This document shows, in pieces, positions 1 to 7,477 of a DNA stretch of 8,799 nt (its first letter is position 1; every line of letters begins with the position of its first letter). A model generated the notes under the pieces. It was not told the origin of the DNA, did not search any database, and saw nothing but the letters and a program-made list of their open reading frames with translations. The stretch is from assembly GCA_035641315.1 (NCBI GenBank), contig DASQUK010000195.1:1-8799 (forward strand), given 5' to 3'. This DNA comes from DASQUK01 sp035641315. GTDB lineage: Bacteria; Actinomycetota; Acidimicrobiia; Acidimicrobiales; VFJN01. Made by a program: the position numbers and the translations under genes.

Positions 1-1
1 A

Positions 2-160
2 AGGATCGAGGCGGCGAGCCGCTACGTCCCCCTCGAGCGGCTCGCGGTCTCCCCGCAGTGCGGGTTCGCCACCTCGGTGCTCGGCAACGCGCTCACGATC
101 GACGACGAGCGGGCAAAGCTCGGCCTCGTCGCCGAGGTGGCCCGCAAGGTCTGGGGCTGA
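2..160 (+). CDS. Cobalamin-independent methionine synthase-like protein (MetE C-terminal family), 3' end only
   Basis: Only the last 52 codons lie in the window; the gene continues off the left edge and ends at TGA 158-160. The readable tail contains RYVPLERLAVSPQCGFAT, the characteristic end of the COG0620 / MetE C-terminal (Meth_synt_2) family. In this family the Cys of the PQCGF motif (residue 20 of this fragment) is the last zinc ligand, which activates the homocysteine thiol for methyl transfer from methyltetrahydrofolate. The tail finishes with the usual amphipathic helix (LGLVAEVARKVWG). Whether the whole protein is a full MetE or the shorter 'methionine synthase II family' type common in actinobacteria cannot be judged from this part; the wording of the tail fits the shorter type better. 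Cytosolic enzyme. Family call is firm; exact substrate is inference. Confidence 0.85.
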   Translation, partial: RIEAASRYVPLERLAVSPQCGFATSVLGNALTIDDERAKLGLVAEVARKVWG

Positions 161-181
161 CGCCGCCCGCCCCGCCGGTCA

Positions 182-211
182 CGGGTGGACGATCAGGCAG
201 GCGTCCGCCCG
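182..211 (+). terminator. Terminator-like stem-loop after the methionine synthase-like gene
   Basis: CGGGTGGACG (182-191) pairs with CGTCCGCCCG (202-211) over 10 positions, nine Watson-Crick and one G-U in RNA, around a 10-nt loop. It begins 21 nt after the TGA at 158-160. No T-run follows, as is common for terminators in high-GC actinobacteria. Position and stem strength support a transcription end; function is inferred. Confidence 0.45.
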
Positions 212-297
212 GGTCACGCTCGCCGGCTGCTGTCGCGGATTGTGGGGTGATCTCCGAGTAGAAGATGTCGGTCGGGTTCGCGGGCGACACTCCCTCC

Positions 298-304
298 AGG
301 AGGT
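298..304 (+). promoter_or_regulatory. Ribosome binding site AGGAGGT fixing the start at 310
   Basis: A full Shine-Dalgarno sequence, AGGAGGT, ends 5 nt before ATG 310-312. An upstream in-frame ATG at 265 has no comparable site, so 310 is the preferred start of the interrupted gene that follows. Such a strong site in front of a broken frame indicates that the gene was functional until recently. Confidence 0.6.
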
Positions 305-309
305 CTCGG

Positions 310-732
310 ATGAGCACCTCGTCAGAGTTCGTCGCCGAGCTGGGTGCGGCGGATGAGTTCGTCAGCCACCTGCGGCGCCTGACGAGTGGGCAGCTGTGGG
401 CGTTGGCGGGCCGGGTCGAGAACATCCGAGCCACCGCGGCCGGCGACATCGAGTGATGCCGGGCGACCGCCGCGGTATCGCGGAGGCTTCGCCACTTGCA
501 TCGCTCCCGCGCAGCAGCGATCGCGGCCCTGAGGGCGTCGGAGGCGGTGCTCGAGGCCCCCGGGGCACCCGAGGTTCCCCACGACGCGGTTGTCCACACC
601 GCCCGGGCCGATGGGGACCTCGCCCGGGCGCTGGTGGCAGCGGGTCCCCCCTTCGCCCTCGACATCTTCACCCCTGGCTGGGAAGGCGTCTTCAAAGCAA
701 CCTCTCCGCCACCGCAGCCGACCGCCGCCTGA
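310..732 (+). pseudogene. Small hypothetical protein gene interrupted by one in-frame TGA
   Basis: From ATG 310 the frame reads 48 codons, meets TGA at 454-456, then continues open in the same frame for about 91 more codons to a stop at 730-732. The part before the stop (ending RVENIRATAAGDIE) and the part after it (from RATAAVSRRLR onward, then an Ala/Arg/Leu-rich helical stretch) look like one helical protein of about 139 residues; helix character and composition run through the interruption. A single G-to-A change (TGG to TGA, Trp to stop) would explain it, since small actinobacterial proteins of this style often carry Trp at such a site; that comparison is from memory, not a search. I do not recognise a named family. 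No signal peptide or membrane segment. The second half has no good restart: its first start-like codon is a TTG at 496 without a clear binding site. Alternatives are a truncated 48-residue protein that still works, or a sequencing error. Confidence 0.55.
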
Positions 733-774
733 GCCGCTCTCGGCTCTACTACCCTCGCCCGGAAGAGGGGCACG

Positions 775-1140
775 ATGGTCTATCGGTTGCTTGCCGATCT
801 CGTGGTGGTGATCCACCTCGCGTTCATCCTGTTCGTCGCCGTGGGCGGCCTGCTCGTGTGGCGCTGGCCGTGGCTGGTGCGAGTGCACGCCCCCGCGGTC
901 GTGTGGGGGATCGCCATCATCTCCGTGGGATTCACCTGCCCGCTCACGCCGCTCGAGAAGCAGCTGCGCGGACGCGCTGGTGAGCAGGGATACGACGGCG
1001 GGTTCGTCGACCGCTACATAGAGGACGTGGTCTACCCCGGTGCGCTCGCCCCCCTCGTACGGGTGCTCATCGCCGGCGCCGTGGTCGTCGGGTATGTCGG
1101 CGTGTTCGCGAACCGGCGCCACGGCCGAGCGGCGGCGTAG
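775..1140 (+). CDS. DUF2784 family integral membrane protein
   Basis: A complete 121-residue protein of the DUF2784 family, of normal length for the family. The diagnostic features are the opening helix LLADLVVVIHLAFILF (residues 5-20), the motif TCPLTPLEKQLR (54-65), and the following AGEQGYDGGFVDRYI segment (68-82). Hydrophobic segments at about 5-28, 40-58 and 95-112 predict three membrane helices with a loop between the second and third holding the conserved CPLTPLE element. No biochemical role is established for the family. The start ATG 775 is preceded by GAGGGG at a suitable distance. It lies 42 nt after the interrupted gene in the same direction and converges on the liv remnants, so it may be the end of a short rightward transcription unit. 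Family call is strong; function unknown. Confidence 0.9.
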   Translation: MVYRLLADLVVVIHLAFILFVAVGGLLVWRWPWLVRVHAPAVVWGIAIISVGFTCPLTPLEKQLRGRAGEQGYDGGFVDRYIEDVVYPGALAPLVRVLIAGAVVVGYVGVFANRRHGRAAA

Positions 1141-1156
1141 ACGACATCCAGGCTCA

Positions 1157-1173
1157 GTCGGCTCGCGGCCGAT
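1157..1173. terminator. Short hairpin between convergent genes
   Basis: GTCGGC (1157-1162) can pair with GCCGAT (1168-1173) around a 5-nt loop, five Watson-Crick pairs plus one G-U. It sits 16 nt past the DUF2784 stop and 7 nt past the end of the livF-tail remnant on the other strand, where a bidirectional terminator would be expected. The stem is short and there is no T-run, so the call is tentative. Confidence 0.28.
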
Positions 1174-1180
1174 CCGACGG

Positions 1181-1351
1181 TCACAACTCGCCGAGGTAGG
1201 CCTCCCTTACCTGCGGGTTGGCGAGCAGGCCCGGAGCGCTGTCGGAGAGGACGCTGCTCCCGGTCTGCAGCACGTAGCCCTCGTCGGCGATAGGTAGAGC
1301 CATTTTGGCGTTCTGCTCGACCACGAAGATGGTTGTGCCCTGGTCGTTGAC
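1181..1351 (-). pseudogene. livF remnant: C-terminal 56 codons of a second, diverged LivF ATPase
   Basis: Read leftward from 1351, the frame encodes VNDQGTTIFVVEQNA through REAYLGEL and ends with TGA at 1181-1183. It aligns without gaps to residues 201-256 of the intact LivF encoded at 1515-2285: 44 of 56 residues are identical, and by hand count about 126 of 171 bases match. Walker A, signature and Walker B regions are all missing, so it cannot act as an ATPase. Many of the 45 base differences are silent, which suggests that this copy evolved as a functional paralogue before truncation and is not a fresh duplication. The homology stops abruptly at about 1351, where an unrelated frame (an lnt-like piece) begins. 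An open frame does continue upstream in phase to 1432, but its residues there do not resemble LivF. Confidence 0.85.
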
Positions 1352-1502
1352 CCGCGTACGCCCACCACCACAAGCCCGGCTGCGGGAACGCGAGGGCCAG
1401 GGCCGCACCGGCGACCGCCGCCACGTGCCCAACGCCCCACCCCATCCGGCCCGTCGGCGTCATCGCGTCCTGCACCACATGATCGACCGTTAGGCCGAAC
1501 AC
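1350..1502 (-). pseudogene. N-terminal fragment resembling apolipoprotein N-acyltransferase (Lnt)
   Basis: From a GTG at 1502 the leftward frame gives about 51 residues ending GAALALAFPQPGLWWWAYAG. The pattern 'ALALAFP-x-x-G-x-W-x-x-A-x-x-G' is typical of the first membrane helix region of apolipoprotein N-acyltransferase, the enzyme that adds the third acyl chain to lipoproteins. Here it breaks off at about 1350 and the livF remnant follows in a different reading frame, so no complete enzyme (normally about 500 residues) can be made; none of the catalytic Glu-Lys-Cys domain is present. The fragment starts 12 nt after the livF stop. It could be a true remnant of a gene once downstream of livF, or a chance match of a short hydrophobic stretch. 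Confidence 0.4.
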
Positions 1503-1514
1503 CTTGGGCTTCCG

Positions 1515-2281
1515 TCAGAGCTCGCCCAGATACGCCTCGCGCATCTGCGGGTTCTCCAGCAGGTTCCCGGCCTGGTCGGCCAGCACGATCCGGCCGGTCT
1601 GCAGCACGTACCCCCTATCCGCGATCGACAACGCCATGCTGGCGTTCTGCTCGACCACGAAAATGGTCGTCCCCTGCCGGTTGACCTGCTCGATGATCTC
1701 GAAGCTCTGCTCGACCAGGATGGGGGCGAGCCCCATCGATGGCTCGTCCATCAACAGGACCTTGGGGCTGGCCATCAACGCCCGGCCCACCGCCACCATC
1801 TGCTGCTCGCCGCCCGAGAGCGTCCCCGCCCGCTGGTCGAGCCGCTCCTTCACCCGCGGGAACAGGTTGAAGACCCGCTCGAAGTCCTCCTCGATGGCAG
1901 CCCGGTCGTTCCGCAGGTACGACCCCAGCTCCAGGTTCTCCCGCACCGTCATGCGCTTGAACAGCCGCCGGTTCTCCGGGACCATCGAGACCCCGCGCTG
2001 TACGAGCCGGTCGGTGGGCCAACCGTTGACCCGCTCGCCGTCGAGCAGCACGTCGCCCTGGGTTGGGACGACGTAGCCCAGGACTGTCTTGAGCGTGGTG
2101 GTCTTGCCGCTGGCGTTGCCTCCCAGGAGGCAGACGATCTCGCCGCTCCGGATCTCGATGCTGATGTCACGCAGGACCTGGATCGGTCCGTAGTGCGTGC
2201 TCACGTTCCGCAGCTCGAGGACCGGCCGCCGGTCGGCTGCGGCCTCGGCGACGACCTCTGCCACCTCTGCCAACCTCTCGC

Positions 2282-2285
<4 letters not shown>
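1515..2285 (-). CDS. livF: Branched-chain amino acid ABC transporter ATPase LivF
   Basis: A 256-residue ABC ATPase of normal LivF length, one of two cytosolic motors of the high-affinity branched-chain amino acid transporter. Visible elements: Walker A GGNASGKT (55-62), signature LSGGE (156-160), Walker B VLLMDEP (176-182), and the LivF hallmark FVVEQNA, where Gln stands in the usual switch-His position. The C-terminal GYVLQTG...REAYLGEL is also LivF-typical. The start chosen is GTG 2285, whose GTGA overlaps the livG stop (2282-2284) and implies translational coupling; the frame stays open upstream to 2756 but that part is antiphase livG and is not credible. Walker A is slightly unusual: most LivF proteins have N-G-A-G-K, here N-A-S-G-K, still within the GxxxxGKT consensus. 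It is the last gene of the operon. A partial diverged copy of its tail lies just downstream. Confidence 0.96.
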
Positions 2286-3067
<782 letters not shown>

Positions 3068-3077
3068 GACCGTCTCC

Positions 3078-4919
3078 TCAACCGCCGCTCGCGGTGCTGC
3101 CCACCGCGCCGTCCGCGCCGCCCTCGGCCCGGGCCCGGACCCAGGCGTCCTGCTCGATGTCCGCCTCGTGGAGCTCCTGTGCCCGGCGCCGGCTGGGGAT
3201 GAATCCCTCCGGCCGCCGCAACATCATGAAGATCAGCAAGGTGCCGTAGATGAGGAACCGATAGTCCTCGAACTCACGCAGCAGCTCCGGCAAGCCCACG
3301 AGCACGACCGCGCCCAGGATCACGCCCGGCACGCTGGCCATGCCCCCGGCGATCACCACCACCAGCACGGTGATCGAGACGATGATGTCGAAGCTGTTGG
3401 GGAAGATCGACCCGATCTTGGTGGCGAACAGCGCACCACCGAGGCCGGCCAGGATCGCTCCCACGATGAACGCGGAGAGCTTGGCCGCCACGATGTTGAC
3501 GCCCACGGCCTCGGCCACCGATTCGTCCTCCCGCATCGCCATCCACGCCCGCCCGATCCGGGAGTTCTGCAGCGCGTACGACACGTAGGCCGCCAACAGG
3601 ATCAAGACCAGCAGCGGGTAGAGGAAGGCCTGTGGGCCCCGGATCTCGAACGGTCCGATCACGATGTCGGGTATCCGCTTGATCCCCTGCGCACCCCCGA
3701 AGGTGGGGGCGAGCCAGTCGGAGAGGAACAGGATGCGGGCGATCTCGCCGAACCCGAGGGTGACGATGGCCAGGTAATCACCGCGCATCCGCAGCACCGG
3801 CGTCCCCACCAGGAGCCCCGCGGCCGCGGCGGCCAACAGCACGAACGGCACCGCCGCCCAGAACGTCCAGCCGGCCTCGAGGCCCCCGGTGGGTGACGTC
3901 AGGATCGCCGTAATGTACGCGCCCACCGCGAAGAACGCGACGTAGCCGAGGTCCAGCAGCCCCGCATAGCCGACGACGATGTTCAGGCCCAGGGCCATCA
4001 GCACGAAGATCCCGGCGACGCCGAGGACCTCGCTGAGGAACGATCCGAGGACCGACGGCAGGATGCCGACGACCAGCAGCGCGACCAGCAAGCCGGCTCC
4101 CAGCGCCAGCCGCCGCGGGCGGTCCGGCAGCCGGCCGACCTGGGTCCGCAACGGGATGCGCCCGGGTCGGCGGGTCCAGAGGTAGAGGCCGACGGCCGCC
4201 AGTGCCACCGCCACGGCGGCGGCGATGCGTAACGAATCGCCGCGGTAGAGGAAGCGGGACAGCGGGCCGGTCTCGATCTGGAGCTCGTCTCGGATGCCGC
4301 GCAGCACCTGCTGGACGAAGGGCTGCAGCAGCGCGAATGCCGTGACCCACGCCACCCCGGCGAGGATTGCTCGCCGGAGCCGGGTCGCCAGGAGGTGGAG
4401 CGCCGCACCGGCTGCGGCCAGCGCCGCATTGAGCCCAAGCATCAAGCCGAGGCCCGGTCCCAGGGAGCGACCGTACAGCAGGAGCCGGGGCCCGTCCTCG
4501 TCCTCTGCCAGTGCCGGGGTGATGTTGATGAAGTACTCCCGGAGGTTGACATTGATGATCAGCGCCACGAACGCGGCCACCACCGCGCCGGTGAGCAGCC
4601 CCGCCATCAGCCCCGCCACCGGGCTGCGCCACCCCGGCCGGGTGGGCGCGAACCCCTCGAGCTGGGCCGGGGGTCGGCCGGCCATGTACCCGAACACGAG
4701 CGGGATCGCCAGGAGGAGCGCGGTGCCGAGCGACAGCTCGTCGAGCACCTCGCGACCCGAGAAGTCCTCCACCATGCCGATGGCCGAGACGAAGACCGCT
4801 GTCGTCCCGCCGATGAGCCCGAGGCGGACGCCTCGCCGCAGGTCCACCTGGCGGGCTGGAAGCAGGCCCCCGGCGTCGGTCACGGGCACCGGCGCCACCG
4901 CGGCGGGAATCGTTGTCAT
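3078..4919 (-). CDS. livM: Branched-chain amino acid ABC transporter permease LivM, with large N-terminal membrane extension
   Basis: A 613-residue membrane permease. Residues from about 270 to 575 form a standard LivM core: GLNIVVGYAGLLDLGYVAFFAVGAY (311-335, described by its parts GLNIVVGYAG and LGYVAFFAVGAY), RMRGDYLAIVTLGFGEI (377-393), and the cytoplasmic coupling loop AMREDESVAEAVGVN (461-475) that contacts the ATPases. Residues 1-270 are an extension with about six hydrophobic segments (near 33-50, 66-80, 100-122, 155-177, 184-204 and 231-248) not found in typical 300- to 425-residue LivM proteins. The C-terminus (576-613) is charged and then Gly/Ala-rich. ATG 4919 sits 11 nt after the livH stop with a GGTGGGGG purine stretch upstream. 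Extended LivM proteins do occur in some Chloroflexota and actinobacteria; the role of the extension is unknown to me. Confidence 0.93.
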   Translation of the reverse strand: MTTIPAAVAPVPVTDAGGLLPARQVDLRRGVRLGLIGGTTAVFVSAIGMVEDFSGREVLDELSLGTALLLAIPLVFGYMAGRPPAQLEGFAPTRPGWRSPVAGLMAGLLTGAVVAAFVALIINVNLREYFINITPALAEDEDGPRLLLYGRSLGPGLGLMLGLNAALAAAGAALHLLATRLRRAILAGVAWVTAFALLQPFVQQVLRGIRDELQIETGPLSRFLYRGDSLRIAAAVAVALAAVGLYLWTRRPGRIPLRTQVGRLPDRPRRLALGAGLLVALLVVGILPSVLGSFLSEVLGVAGIFVLMALGLNIVVGYAGLLDLGYVAFFAVGAYITAILTSPTGGLEAGWTFWAAVPFVLLAAAAAGLLVGTPVLRMRGDYLAIVTLGFGEIARILFLSDWLAPTFGGAQGIKRIPDIVIGPFEIRGPQAFLYPLLVLILLAAYVSYALQNSRIGRAWMAMREDESVAEAVGVNIVAAKLSAFIVGAILAGLGGALFATKIGSIFPNSFDIIVSITVLVVVIAGGMASVPGVILGAVVLVGLPELLREFEDYRFLIYGTLLIFMMLRRPEGFIPSRRRAQELHEADIEQDAWVRARAEGGADGAVGSTASGG

Positions 4920-4930
4920 GTCACCCCCAC

Positions 4931-6028
4931 CTACGTCCGTTCCTCGCCCAGACGCTCACCCAACAACCCTGTAGGCCGGAAGATCAGCACCAGCACGAGG
5001 ACCGAGAACGCGACCACGTCCTTGAGCTGGTTGGCCGCCGGGATGTCGTAGCCGGCGAGGACCAGGCTCGGCCCCAGCGACTCCACCGAGCCAAGGGTCA
5101 ACCCTCCGACCACGGCGCCGCCGATGTTGCCGATGCCCCCCAGCACCGCGGCGGTGAAGGCCTTGATGCCGGGGAGGAACCCGGTACGGAAGAACACGTT
5201 CTCGAACACCAGCCCGAACAGCAGACCGGCTGCCCCGGCCAGCGCTCCGCCGATGGCGAAGACCCGGGCGATCGTGCGGTCGACGTTGATGCCCATCAGG
5301 CGTGCGATCTCCTGGTCCTCGGCCACCGCCCGGATGGCCTTCCCCGCCTTGGTCTTCTCGATGTACAGGTGGAGACCCGCCATCATCACCAGCCCCGCCA
5401 CGATCACGAGCAGGTGCACCCTCTGGATGCTGAACAGCCCCAGGGGGGTGAGCGTCCCGTCGAGCGGCTCGACGTTGGGGTAGGCATTGACTTGCGTGCC
5501 GAACAGTCCGGCGATGGCGTACTGGAGGAAGAACGAGGCGCCGATCGCGGTGATGAACGGGATCAGCCTCGGCAGTCCGCGCAGCCGACGGTAAGCCACC
5601 CGCTCGAGCAGCACGGCCACGATGCTGGACGTCGCCATGCAGCAGACCAGCGCGATGGCCAGGGCCGCCCACACGTAGTCGCGCCAGAGCGCCGTCTCCG
5701 CGAGCGCATCGGTGACGAAGAACCCGGTCATGGCGCCGATCATGAACACCTCGCCGTGGGCGAAGTTGATGAAGCGGAGAACGCCGTAGACCATGGTGTA
5801 GCCGAGGGCGATAAGGGCGTAGACGGAGCCCTGCGTGATCCCCACCACCACCAGGTTGCGCCACTGCTCGGCGGACAGGCGGCCGCTGCTGAGGCTCTGG
5901 GTCGCTCCCCAGACGACCACCACGATCGCGCCGATCCGCACCAACCAGAGGAATCCGTCGATGATCGGCAGCTGGACCGCGCGCCGCCCCATGCCCGGGC
6001 CGCCGGTCTTCACGTCTGTGGTGGCCAA
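4931..6028 (-). CDS. livH: Branched-chain amino acid ABC transporter permease LivH
   Basis: A 365-residue permease that forms the membrane channel with LivM. Diagnostic stretches: GITQGSVYALIALGYTMVYG (63-82), INFAHGEVFMIGA (87-99), the coupling loop KAIRAVAEDQEIARLMGIN (230-248), AFTAAVLGGIGNIGGAVVGG (290-309), and the terminal FRPTGLLGE (350-358). It is somewhat longer than the usual roughly 300 residues because of an N-terminal extension of about 55 residues with one extra hydrophobic segment (about 26-41). The start is a TTG at 6028, favoured by the GAGAGG ribosome binding site at 6037-6042 (8-nt gap); an in-frame ATG at residue 13 is a weaker alternative. It lies 85 nt after livK with a strong stem-loop in the gap, and 11 nt before livM. 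Confidence 0.95.
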   Translation of the reverse strand: MATTDVKTGGPGMGRRAVQLPIIDGFLWLVRIGAIVVVVWGATQSLSSGRLSAEQWRNLVVVGITQGSVYALIALGYTMVYGVLRFINFAHGEVFMIGAMTGFFVTDALAETALWRDYVWAALAIALVCCMATSSIVAVLLERVAYRRLRGLPRLIPFITAIGASFFLQYAIAGLFGTQVNAYPNVEPLDGTLTPLGLFSIQRVHLLVIVAGLVMMAGLHLYIEKTKAGKAIRAVAEDQEIARLMGINVDRTIARVFAIGGALAGAAGLLFGLVFENVFFRTGFLPGIKAFTAAVLGGIGNIGGAVVGGLTLGSVESLGPSLVLAGYDIPAANQLKDVVAFSVLVLVLIFRPTGLLGERLGEERT

Positions 6029-6030
6029 CT

Positions 6031-6042
6031 ACCTCGCCTCTC
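6031..6042 (-). promoter_or_regulatory. Ribosome binding site supporting the TTG start of livH
   Basis: On the minus strand GAGAGG (6042-6037) lies 8 nt before TTG 6028, and a second purine block GAGGT (6035-6031) lies 2 nt before it. The spacing of the first suits initiation at TTG; the next in-frame ATG at 5992 is preceded only by a GC-rich stretch. This decides the annotated start. Confidence 0.5.
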
Positions 6043-6066
6043 GCTCAGGACGATCAGCGGCCTCCG

Positions 6067-6104
6067 GGGGTCGGGTACGCGCGATATCTCGGGTACCCGA
6101 CCCC
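6067..6104 (-). promoter_or_regulatory. Strong intercistronic stem-loop between livK and livH
   Basis: GGGGTCGGGTAC (6067-6078) and GTACCCGACCCC (6093-6104) form a perfect 12-bp inverted repeat around a 14-nt loop. Past one mismatch (6066 against 6105) two more pairs are possible. It begins 9 nt past the livK stop and ends 38 nt before the livH start. There is no T-run on the minus strand after it, so it is unlikely to be a full terminator. In many binding-protein-dependent transporters a hairpin here protects the upstream mRNA or partly ends transcription, so that the binding protein is made in excess over the membrane parts; that role is inferred here. Confidence 0.65.
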
Positions 6105-6113
6105 GGGTCCAGG

Positions 6114-7385
6114 TCATTCCTCGGGCTTGAAGTTGTAGAGCACGTTGCCTCGGACGTCCTCGATCGTCGCCTCGGGCTCGCCGTTCTGGACGACGTCGAT
6201 GGACGGGTCCGCGCAGTCGCCGAACTCGTCGCACGTCAGCGTGCCGGTGAGCCCCTCGAAGCCCGACGTGGCGTACAGCTCGTCCAGCAGCGCCTGCCGG
6301 TCGATCTGGAGGGTGCCGTCCTCCTCCTCCACCGCAACCGCGTCGATGGTGTCGAACAACATGTTGGCGGCGTCGTACGCGTGGGCGTGGAACGCCTGGA
6401 TCGGCGCCTCGCCGTACTCGTCATTGTACTTCTCGACGAACTCCTGGTACTCCCCGCCCGTCGGGGTCGCCGGGCCCGAGAAGTACATGTTCTCGGTGTC
6501 TGGCAGCACGATGAACGTGTCCGACAGCAGCCCGTCGGCCCCCATGAGCTTGTTGGTGTCCTCCAGCTCGGGGAACTCGTTGGACTGCGCCACGATGAAG
6601 TCGGCCTCGGGCTGGAAGATCGGGAAGAACACCATGTCCGGGTTCGCTGCGGCGACCTCGGTGAGCACGGGCCGCATGTCGGTGTCGCCCTTGTTGACCG
6701 CCGTGGCCACGATCACCTCGCCGCCCAGCTCGGTGAACGACGCCTCGAAGGCAGTGGCGAGGCCCTGGGTGTAGGGGTCGCCGTCGTGGATGGTGGCTGC
6801 CGTCTGGGCGCCCAGCTCCTCGAAGGCGAAGTTGGCCGCCGCTTGGCCCTGGACGATGTCGTTGTGGGCGGTCCTCAAGTAGTTGTCCTGGTGGTTCTCG
6901 CCCTCGGTGCCCTCGAGGTCCGAGGTCAGTCCCGGCGACGTGTTGGATGACGAGATCATGGCGATGCCCTCGTCGGAGAGGATCTCCGCTGCCGGCACCG
7001 CCGCGCCCGAGCAGCTCGTGCCGACGACGGCGACCAGTTGCGGCTCGGCCACCAGTCGCTGGGCGCCGGTGGTCCCGCCCTCGGCTGCGCACTCGTCGTC
7101 CTCGACCTGCAACTCGATCTCGTGACCGAGCAGCTCGCCGCGGTCGGCGATGGCGAGCTCGATGCCCCGCACCTGGTCGGTGCCGAGGCTGGCCGTGTCA
7201 CCGCTTATCGCCTGGTGGGCGCCGATGAGGATCGGATCGCCCGGTGCGACCTCGACCGCGCCGAGCGCACCCGGTTCGAACTCCTCGGTCGCCGCCTCCT
7301 CGTCATCGTCGCCGGCGCACGCCGCCGCGACGAGCGCCAAGGTTGTAAACAAACTGATCACGAATACGGATCGTCTAGTCCACAT
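6114..7385 (-). CDS. livK: Branched-chain amino acid-type ABC transporter substrate-binding lipoprotein LivK
   Basis: A 423-residue extracytoplasmic binding protein of the Leu/Ile/Val-binding (Peripla_BP_6) family that delivers ligand to LivH/LivM. Residues 1-22 are a lipoprotein signal peptide (MWTRRS, hydrophobic core, then LVAAAC) with lipidation expected at Cys23, followed by an acidic linker (DDDEEAATEEFE). The mature fold opens with ILIGAHQAISGDTASLG (52-68), and shows GTSCSGAAVPAAEI (122-135) and ISSSNTSP (144-151), which line the ligand cleft in this family. Two likely disulphide pairs are C99/C125 and C385/C391. ATG 7385 follows an AAAGGGGGG binding site and gives a proper signal peptide; the same frame is open upstream to 8627 but that part is antisense to other genes. 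First gene of the operon. The ligand may be another amino acid, amide or small acid, since this family is broad. Confidence 0.94.
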   Translation of the reverse strand: MWTRRSVFVISLFTTLALVAAACAGDDDEEAATEEFEPGALGAVEVAPGDPILIGAHQAISGDTASLGTDQVRGIELAIADRGELLGHEIELQVEDDECAAEGGTTGAQRLVAEPQLVAVVGTSCSGAAVPAAEILSDEGIAMISSSNTSPGLTSDLEGTEGENHQDNYLRTAHNDIVQGQAAANFAFEELGAQTAATIHDGDPYTQGLATAFEASFTELGGEVIVATAVNKGDTDMRPVLTEVAAANPDMVFFPIFQPEADFIVAQSNEFPELEDTNKLMGADGLLSDTFIVLPDTENMYFSGPATPTGGEYQEFVEKYNDEYGEAPIQAFHAHAYDAANMLFDTIDAVAVEEEDGTLQIDRQALLDELYATSGFEGLTGTLTCDEFGDCADPSIDVVQNGEPEATIEDVRGNVLYNFKPEE

Positions 7386-7477
7386 TGGACCCCCCTTTGT
7401 GGCCTCAGGCTGTCGATCTGTGGCCTGTATTGTGAGAATAGACGCGCGAATTGCAGCTCCGCTGCCAAAGGGCTTGC
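7386..7477. promoter_or_regulatory. Control region upstream of livK, possibly divergent
   Basis: This 92-nt stretch separates livK from the rightward oxidoreductase remnant and must hold the livK leader and probably its promoter. It contains the livK ribosome binding site (7391-7397 region), the most AT-rich patch of the area (7427-7440), and within it a small inverted repeat TATT-gtgag-AATA (7428-7440). GCAGC-tcc-GCTGC (7453-7465) forms a 5-bp hairpin. On the minus strand TATTCT (7440-7435) resembles a -10 box, but no good -35 lies at 16-18 nt, so I do not place a promoter. No regulator gene is adjacent. Confidence 0.4.

Noticed and set aside
454..456. TGA as a selenocysteine codon
   Set aside because: No selenoprotein family is recognisable, no clear SECIS-like hairpin directly after the codon was found, and the surrounding residues look structural; a Trp-to-stop change is simpler.
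93..773. Long minus-strand open frame opposite the interrupted small gene
   Set aside because: Low-complexity Arg/Pro/Ala/Ser composition typical of high-GC antisense frames, no recognisable motif, no good start signal; the plus-strand frame has the strong ribosome binding site.
7435..7463. A livK promoter with TATTCT as -10
   Set aside because: At 16-18 nt spacing the -35 position reads like AGCGGA, far from consensus, and the better TTGGCA is 22 nt away. Left as part of a general control region.
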